Origin: JBKBKN01 sp046294625
GTDB lineage: Bacteria; Bacteroidota; Bacteroidia; M30B66
NCBI GenBank assembly: GCA_046294625.1
Contig: JBKBKN010000008.1
Span: forward strand, 67,290 to 131,289
Direction of reading: 5' to 3'
Length of the DNA stretch: 64,000 nt
The notes beneath the pieces are model-generated. The model ran no database searches. It was not told where the DNA came from and saw only the letters and a program-made list of their open reading frames with translations. The translations under genes were made by a program, and so were the position numbers. Position 1 is the first letter of the stretch. Every line of letters starts with the position of its first letter. Positions 59,007 through 64,000 of the stretch are shown piece by piece.

Positions 59007-62000
59007 AGTCCCTTGTTTTTAGTAATACGAATGACGGTTTTTATATCATCTAAAATTTCTGTTTTCTCTCCAACAAGCTCATTATCAGTTAATAACAGCG
59101 AGCTTCCTAAAGTTTCGGCGCAAATATAGGTCAAATTATCCTTAACTGCTTCCGTGAGTTCCGGATGGTTTTTAACAAGTATATCAATACGGTCGGTGAC
59201 TTCGAAACCAGCGTCTTTGCGCATGTTTTGAATTTTATTCACCAACTCTCTTGCCAATCCTTCTTTTTTTAGCGCTTCGTCAATGGTGATGTCGAGCGCC
59301 AAAGTGTATCCGCCACCGCTGCCCACTAGCCAACCCGGAATATCTTGTGCCTGTATTTCAACGTCTTCGGGCAATAACGTGATTTCCTGTCCTTCTATTG
59401 TAAAACGGATGTTTCCATCGCGCTCAAACTGATAGACCTGATCAGAGTTCAAGGCAGCCACTTCCTGGGCAATCTGCTTCATGAGCTTGCCGTATTTTGG
59501 CCCTAAAGCCTTGAAATCTGCCTTGGCTTTTTTCACAATCATTCCACTTGATTCATTTACATACTCCATTTCCTTTACATTGGTTTCGGAAAGAATCAGG
59601 TTTTGTACTGCTTCTATTCTTGCCTTAAAGGATTCTGAACTCACAGGAACAAGTATCTTGCGCAAAGGTTGACGCACCCGGATGTTTACTTTTTTGCGTA
59701 GTGCTAACACAATGCTCGACAATTGTTGTGCGGCATCCATTCTCGATTCCAAATCAGCGTCGATCATAGCCGTGTCAGCCTTTGGGAATGCAGAAAGATG
59801 CACAGAATCCTGCACATGTTTTTGCGTTACGGCATTGAGATCGCGATACAAGCGGTCGGCAAAAAAAGGTGCTATCGGCGCCATTAACCTTGCCACCACA
59901 TCGAGACAGGTATAAAGCGTTTGGTAGGCAGAGATTTTATCTTCGCTGTACTCGCCTTTCCAGAAGCGGCGGCGGCACAGACGCACATACCAATTGCTGA
60001 GCTGTTCGTTGACAAAATCAGCGATAGCACGGCCCGCCTTCGTAGGCTCATAGTCGGCATAGGCAGCATCCACCTCAGCGATCAGGCTGTTGAGACGCGA
60101 AAGCACCCACCGGTCGATTTCCGGACGCTTAGACAAGTCCAGATCGGCTTCCTGATAAGTAAAGCCGTCAATATTGGCATACAATGCAAAAAAGGCATAG
60201 GTATTATAAAGCGTGCCGAAAAATTTACGCTGCACTTCCACGATGCCATCTTCGTTGAATTTCAGATTGTCCCAAGGCTGCGCATTGGTGATCATGTACC
60301 AGCGGGTGGCATCGGGGCCATATTTAGCTATTGTTACAAATGGATCAACAGCATTGCCCAGACGCTTCGACATTTTATTGCCATTTTTATCCAATACCAA
60401 ACCATTGGAAATCACATTTTTATACGCCACCTGATCAAACACCAGCGAAGCAATGGCATGGAGCGTGTAGAACCAGCCACGGGTTTGATCCACGCCTTCG
60501 GCAATAAAATCGGCTGGAAAAGCTTTGGCTTTGCCTTCGCCATCTATTTTTTCCTTGTTTTCGAATGGATAATGCTGCTGTGCATAAGGCATGGCGCCGG
60601 AATCGAACCATACATCAATCAAGTCGCTCTCGCGATACATTTTATTGCCCTTCGGCGAAATGAGCACAACCTGATCGGCATAAGGCTTGTGCAAATCGAA
60701 TGTATCGTAATTTTCTTTGCTGTTGTCGCCCGGCACAAAGTTTTGCAAGGGATTTTCTTGCATCACGCCGGCATCTATGGCTTTGTCAATCTCTGCTTTC
60801 AGTTCAGCCACCGAACCGATGCAGATGACTTCTTCACCGTCTTCGCTTCGCCAGATAGGCAATGGAATACCCCAAAATCTAGAGCGGGAAAGGTTCCAGT
60901 CGTTAGCATTTTCTAGCCAGTTTCCAAATCGTCCCGTTCCGGTAGATTCCGGTTTCCAGTTGATTTGTTTGTTGAGCGCTATCATGCTATCTTTCTTCTT
61001 GGTCACAGCTACAAACCATGAATCGAGTGGATAGTATATCACAGGCTTGTCGGTGCGCCAGCAATGCGGGTAGTTGTGCTCGTATTTTTCTTTTTTGAAA
61101 AGCTTTCCTTCCTGTTGCAGCTTCAGCACGATGCGATCATCTACGCTCAGGTATTGGAGTTTGGAAGTGTCTTTGATAATGCCTTGCAATTTTTCTTTTT
61201 GCAGGGCCAAAGCCGCATCTTTTTCTTCATCACTGAGGTAGGCTTCTTTTACATATTCATCACCATAGAGAAAAATTCCGTCACTCACCACGGCTATAAA
61301 TTTTCCGCGCTTGTCCACCAAAGTCAACGATCCTATTCCGTTTTGTCTAGCCACCCGAAAGTCGTCAGAACCAAAACTCGGTGCGATATGCACAATGCCG
61401 GTACCATCTTCGGTGGTTACAAAATCGCCGGTGATGATGCGAAATGCATCTCCATCTTCGGGCTGTGCAAAGGGCAAAAGCTGATGATAGCGCAAGCCAT
61501 TGAGTTCTGCCCCTTTTACTTTTTTCAACACCTGAAAAGGAATTTCCTTGTCGCCCGCCTGATAGGCATCGAAGTCGAGTTGGGCATTTTTTTCCGGAAA
61601 ATATTTCGACAGCAATGCTTCAGCCACAATCACCACAACGGCTGCATGCGTGTGGGGTTGATAGGTTTTCACCAAGCAATAATCAATGGCAGGCCCAACG
61701 GCCAATGCGGTATTTGAAGGTAAAGTCCAAGGTGTGGTGGTCCAGGCGATGGCATAGACCTTTTCTGCACCTTGATGAATGCTTTTGACATCCACGAGTT
61801 CAAACATGGCCACTGCTGAGGTGTCCTTCACATTGCGGTAGCAACCCGGCTGATTTAGTTCATGTGAAGATAGACCCGTGCCGGCAGCCGGTGAATAGGG
61901 CTGAATGGTGTAGCCTTTATACAGCAAGCCTTTGTTATAAAGTTGCTGCAGTAGCCACCACACCGACTCGATGTATTTATTTTCATAAGTCACATAAGGG

Positions 62001-62440
62001 TTTTGCATGTCCACCCAATAACCCATGATGCGTGTGAGTTCTTCCCACCGGTCGGTATATTTCATCACTTCCTTCCGGCAAGCGGCATTGTATTCTTCCA
62101 CGGTGATTTTTGTCCCGATATCTTCTTTTTTGATGCCCAGCGTTTTTTCCACGGCGAGTTCAATAGGCAATCCGTGGGTGTCCCAGCCCGCTTTGCGCTC
62201 TACGCGATAGCCTTTTTGTGTTTTGTAGCGGCAGAAAATATCCTTGATAGCCCTTGCCATCACATGATGAATGCCCGGAAGACCATTTGCTGAAGGCGGC
62301 CCTTCATAAAAAGTAAAAGAAGGCGCATCGTTGCGTTCTGCAATGCTGCGTTCGAAGACCTTGGCATCTTCCCACCATGCTCCCACCTGCTTGGCCACTT
62401 CCGGCATATTAAGTTGTTTATATTCAGGATATTTGTTCAT
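59003..62440 (-). CDS. ileS: Isoleucine--tRNA ligase
   Basis: The 1145-residue class I synthetase charges tRNA-Ile. The HIGH signature appears as GIHH (residues 56-59, in PSANGLPGIHHVMAR) and the second signature as NKMSKRLGNAVDP. The editing domain (TTPWTLPSNTALAVGP, FGSDDFRVARQNG) lies between. The long C-terminal part and length near 1145 fit the eukaryotic-like (ileS2-type) group, which tends to lack the zinc finger and to be less sensitive to mupirocin; resistance is inference. It starts the ileS - TraR - lspA operon. Confidence 0.96.
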   Translation of the reverse strand: MNKYPEYKQLNMPEVAKQVGAWWEDAKVFERSIAERNDAPSFTFYEGPPSANGLPGIHHVMARAIKDIFCRYKTQKGYRVERKAGWDTHGLPIELAVEKTLGIKKEDIGTKITVEEYNAACRKEVMKYTDRWEELTRIMGYWVDMQNPYVTYENKYIESVWWLLQQLYNKGLLYKGYTIQPYSPAAGTGLSSHELNQPGCYRNVKDTSAVAMFELVDVKSIHQGAEKVYAIAWTTTPWTLPSNTALAVGPAIDYCLVKTYQPHTHAAVVVIVAEALLSKYFPEKNAQLDFDAYQAGDKEIPFQVLKKVKGAELNGLRYHQLLPFAQPEDGDAFRIITGDFVTTEDGTGIVHIAPSFGSDDFRVARQNGIGSLTLVDKRGKFIAVVSDGIFLYGDEYVKEAYLSDEEKDAALALQKEKLQGIIKDTSKLQYLSVDDRIVLKLQQEGKLFKKEKYEHNYPHCWRTDKPVIYYPLDSWFVAVTKKKDSMIALNKQINWKPESTGTGRFGNWLENANDWNLSRSRFWGIPLPIWRSEDGEEVICIGSVAELKAEIDKAIDAGVMQENPLQNFVPGDNSKENYDTFDLHKPYADQVVLISPKGNKMYRESDLIDVWFDSGAMPYAQQHYPFENKEKIDGEGKAKAFPADFIAEGVDQTRGWFYTLHAIASLVFDQVAYKNVISNGLVLDKNGNKMSKRLGNAVDPFVTIAKYGPDATRWYMITNAQPWDNLKFNEDGIVEVQRKFFGTLYNTYAFFALYANIDGFTYQEADLDLSKRPEIDRWVLSRLNSLIAEVDAAYADYEPTKAGRAIADFVNEQLSNWYVRLCRRRFWKGEYSEDKISAYQTLYTCLDVVARLMAPIAPFFADRLYRDLNAVTQKHVQDSVHLSAFPKADTAMIDADLESRMDAAQQLSSIVLALRKKVNIRVRQPLRKILVPVSSESFKARIEAVQNLILSETNVKEMEYVNESSGMIVKKAKADFKALGPKYGKLMKQIAQEVAALNSDQVYQFERDGNIRFTIEGQEITLLPEDVEIQAQDIPGWLVGSGGGYTLALDITIDEALKKEGLARELVNKIQNMRKDAGFEVTDRIDILVKNHPELTEAVKDNLTYICAETLGSSLLLTDNELVGEKTEILDDIKTVIRITKNKGL

Positions 62441-62562
62441 ATCGCACTTCGCTCAAAATAAGCCGCGAATTTAGCAAAAAAGCGATGAGTAGTTATTAGA
62501 ATGTAGATTGAAAGTTAAGCGACAATTGCACTTGCAACGCATCAGTACCGCCTCTCCACCAG

Positions 62563-63188
62563 ACCCCTATCCTTTACCTTTCCCCGAAGGAGAAAGGCAG
62601 CACTATGCCACAATGATGTATACAATCTCTTAACATTCGATCTTTTGCACATAAGAAGGAAACAGTTTGAATGTTAAGCGTTGAAATACTGCTTTACCGA
62701 CTCTCTCCCCTAAGACCCCTATCCTTTACCTTTCCCCGAAGGAGAAAGGCAGTACTATGCCACAATGATGTATACAATCTCTTAACATTCGATCTTTTGT
62801 CTTAAGAAATGCTCTGTTTGAAAACAATGCATAATAGCAAATTTGAAATGCCATGGCGCCGCCCTCTCCCCTAAAACCCCTATCCTTTACCTTTCCCCGA
62901 AGGAGAAAGGCAGCACTATGCCACAATGATGTACACAATCTCTTAACATTCGATCTTTTGCACATAAGAAGGAAATAGTTTGAATGTTAAGCGTTGAAAT
63001 ACTGCTTTACCGACTCTCTCCCCTAAAACCCCCATCCTTTACCTTTCCCCGAAGAAGAAAGGCATTACTATGCCACAATGATTTATACAATCTCTTAACA
63101 TTTGATCTTTTGTCTTAAGAAGTGCGCTGTTTGAATAATATGCACAACAGCTCACATAAAAAGCCTTAGTTCCGCCCTCTCCATACCA
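62563..63188. repeat. Tandem array of four units with AB-AB higher-order structure
   Basis: Units start at 62563, 62715, 62876 and 63028, each with ACCCCTATCCTTTACC or a close variant and CCTTTCCCCGAAGGAGAAAGG. Lengths alternate 152, 161, 152, about 161. Units 1 and 3 differ at only three positions over 152 bp. Units 2 and 4 share their own 3' half (TTGTCTTAAGAA) but have diverged. A partial left flank lies before unit 1. It fills the gap between ileS and the gene at 63263, with no protein-coding support. Confidence 0.9.
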
Positions 63189-63219
63189 TGTCCCGATGCT
63201 TGCCATGGGGAGAGAGGGG
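63175..63219. repeat. GC-rich inverted repeat at the array's right end
   Basis: CCCTCTCC (63175-63182) and CATG (63187-63190) are mirrored by CATG (63204-63207) and GGGGAGAGAGGGG (63207-63219). It resembles the hairpins at 57202 and 19247. Confidence 0.6.
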
Positions 63220-63262
63220 TAGGGGGTGAGGTTAGAAAAGCATACAAACATTACCTACTTTC

Positions 63263-64000
63263 TCAAAATCCAACAAACAACCTGAGACCATAATATTGAT
63301 TCTTCAAACTTGCAGCAAATCTTTCTACTTGATTGGTTTGCGGAAACAAAACAATGGCTTGATCATTTTCGAAAATAAGATTGCCGAATCTGCTTATGCC
63401 GTAATTCAAGGATATGCCGGCACCGTAATGAATCTTGTGCTTAGTGTTCATGTAATCGAGACAAAAGGGGATGTAATTCATGCCCATTCTATCGTTCCAC
63501 AGGGTAAAAACGGCAATTAACCTTGGTTCTGTGATTGGATTCTCAAGAAAAATAAGCTCTTGCTTTTTTGTGAAATAAAATCTGGAGTAGCCCAACCCTA
63601 TAGAAGTGTTTAATTGATGGTGTGTTTTATAGGTCCAGTTTCTGCCCAGCAAGAAACTTAAATACACAATGTGATTGTTAAAATAGGCTGTGTATCCTTT
63701 TCTTGAATACTCCCGCATCGTATCTTGCTCAAAAAACATGGGATAATCATTTCGATTAAAATAAACGGAAAGGGCTTTCCCAAAACTGGAGTACTCAATT
63801 CCCGCTCTGTAGAAAAACCCTTTTGACAAATTCCGTTCAAAAATCAGACCGATGCCGTGGCCTTGTGGGGTTACCGGGAAGAATTCAAATCCGGATTTTC
63901 CTTCATATTCCAAAAGGTTCCATGTGTTTTGAAATAGGCAAATTCTAAAAGAGTTTTTTTGAGCTGTTTGCAAAGTATCTGAAGGTTTAGCGGCCATTGC
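63263..64000 (-). CDS. Outer-membrane beta-barrel-like protein, partial
   Basis: The frame is open to the right edge (codon GCA at 64000-63998 precedes the Met at 63997), so the N-terminus with the expected signal peptide is outside. The 246 visible residues alternate hydrophobic and polar residues: IGLIFERNLSKGFFYRAGIE, LNTSIGLGYSRFYFTKKQEL, IHYGAGISLNYGISR. They end YYGLRLFVGF with a terminal Phe, as in outer-membrane barrels. No specific family is recognised. It may be a lipid A deacylase-type or porin-like small barrel. Confidence 0.6.
   Translation of the reverse strand, partial: AMAAKPSDTLQTAQKNSFRICLFQNTWNLLEYEGKSGFEFFPVTPQGHGIGLIFERNLSKGFFYRAGIEYSSFGKALSVYFNRNDYPMFFEQDTMREYSRKGYTAYFNNHIVYLSFLLGRNWTYKTHHQLNTSIGLGYSRFYFTKKQELIFLENPITEPRLIAVFTLWNDRMGMNYIPFCLDYMNTKHKIHYGAGISLNYGISRFGNLIFENDQAIVLFPQTNQVERFAASLKNQYYGLRLFVGF

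Noticed and set aside
62563..63188. Possible CRISPR array
   Set aside because: Units are 152-161 bp, with no short repeats separated by unique spacers, and no cas genes are in the window.
62726..63251. Two similar minus-strand open frames of 70-80 codons
   Set aside because: They are translations of the tandem repeat units and similar only because the DNA repeats; no start signals or coding features are seen.

Overview
The window looks like chromosomal DNA of a free-living, aerobic member of the Bacteroidota; no lower rank can be fixed from the sequence. The evidence is the repeated promoter element TAnnTTTG placed just upstream of start codons, near absence of Shine-Dalgarno sites, two type IX secretion (T9SS) C-terminal sorting domains, and lineage-typical families (DUF4175, DUF4465, DUF5074, epimerase-type threonine dehydrogenase, TraR/DksA-like protein with one Cys). 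Coding density is high. Almost all genes are housekeeping or core accessory genes, and no phage, plasmid, CRISPR or complete insertion sequence is seen.

Layout. 1-7.2 kb: edge of a threonine dehydrogenase gene, then a TetR-TolC-MFP-RND efflux operon closed by a strong terminator. 7.3-11.4 kb: sucA-sucB (2-oxoglutarate dehydrogenase), then a 26-bp triple hairpin repeat. 11.7-17.2 kb: Rieske oxygenase, a metal-site-less amidohydrolase, SdpI-like protein, sufC-sufD (without sufB or sufS). 17.2-22.8 kb: a cobalamin riboswitch followed by BtuB-type receptor and three surface proteins, two of them T9SS cargo. 22.9-28.9 kb: NlpC/P60, MORN-repeat protein, M16 peptidase, nadA. 29.4-37.4 kb: rpiB, DUF4175, anti-sigma-like ATPase, ybeY with a non-AUG start, mnmG, methyltransferase, with two parS-like sites flanking mnmG that suggest closeness to the replication origin. 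37.5-42.9 kb: uvrA, an ECF-type sigma factor with an unusually strong Shine-Dalgarno, LolC/E-like permease, rbfA. 43.2-43.7 kb: tRNA-Asn, terminator, decayed GIY-YIG gene and a partial second tRNA-Asn plus terminator, arranged like a miniature tRNA-targeted element. 43.8-50.6 kb: citrate synthase, membrane protein, divergent HisF paralogue, MarR regulator, a broken outer-membrane protein gene, hisS. 50.7-57 kb: two-domain amidohydrolase, sigma-54 activator without DNA-binding domain, tpx, trans-sulfuration enzyme. 57.0-58.0 kb: a graveyard with a T9SS-domain fragment and REP-like repeats. 58-62.4 kb: lspA, TraR/DksA-like gene and ileS as one operon. 62.5-63.2 kb: a four-unit tandem array with higher-order AB-AB structure. 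63.3-64 kb: edge of an outer-membrane-like gene.

The clearest functional unit is the B12 locus (riboswitch, receptor, DUF4465, second T9SS protein, DUF5074 propeller). The most unusual structure is the tRNA-Asn/GIY-YIG arrangement. Most promoters named here are matches to the Bacteroidota TAnnTTTG element found by eye; none has been tested.
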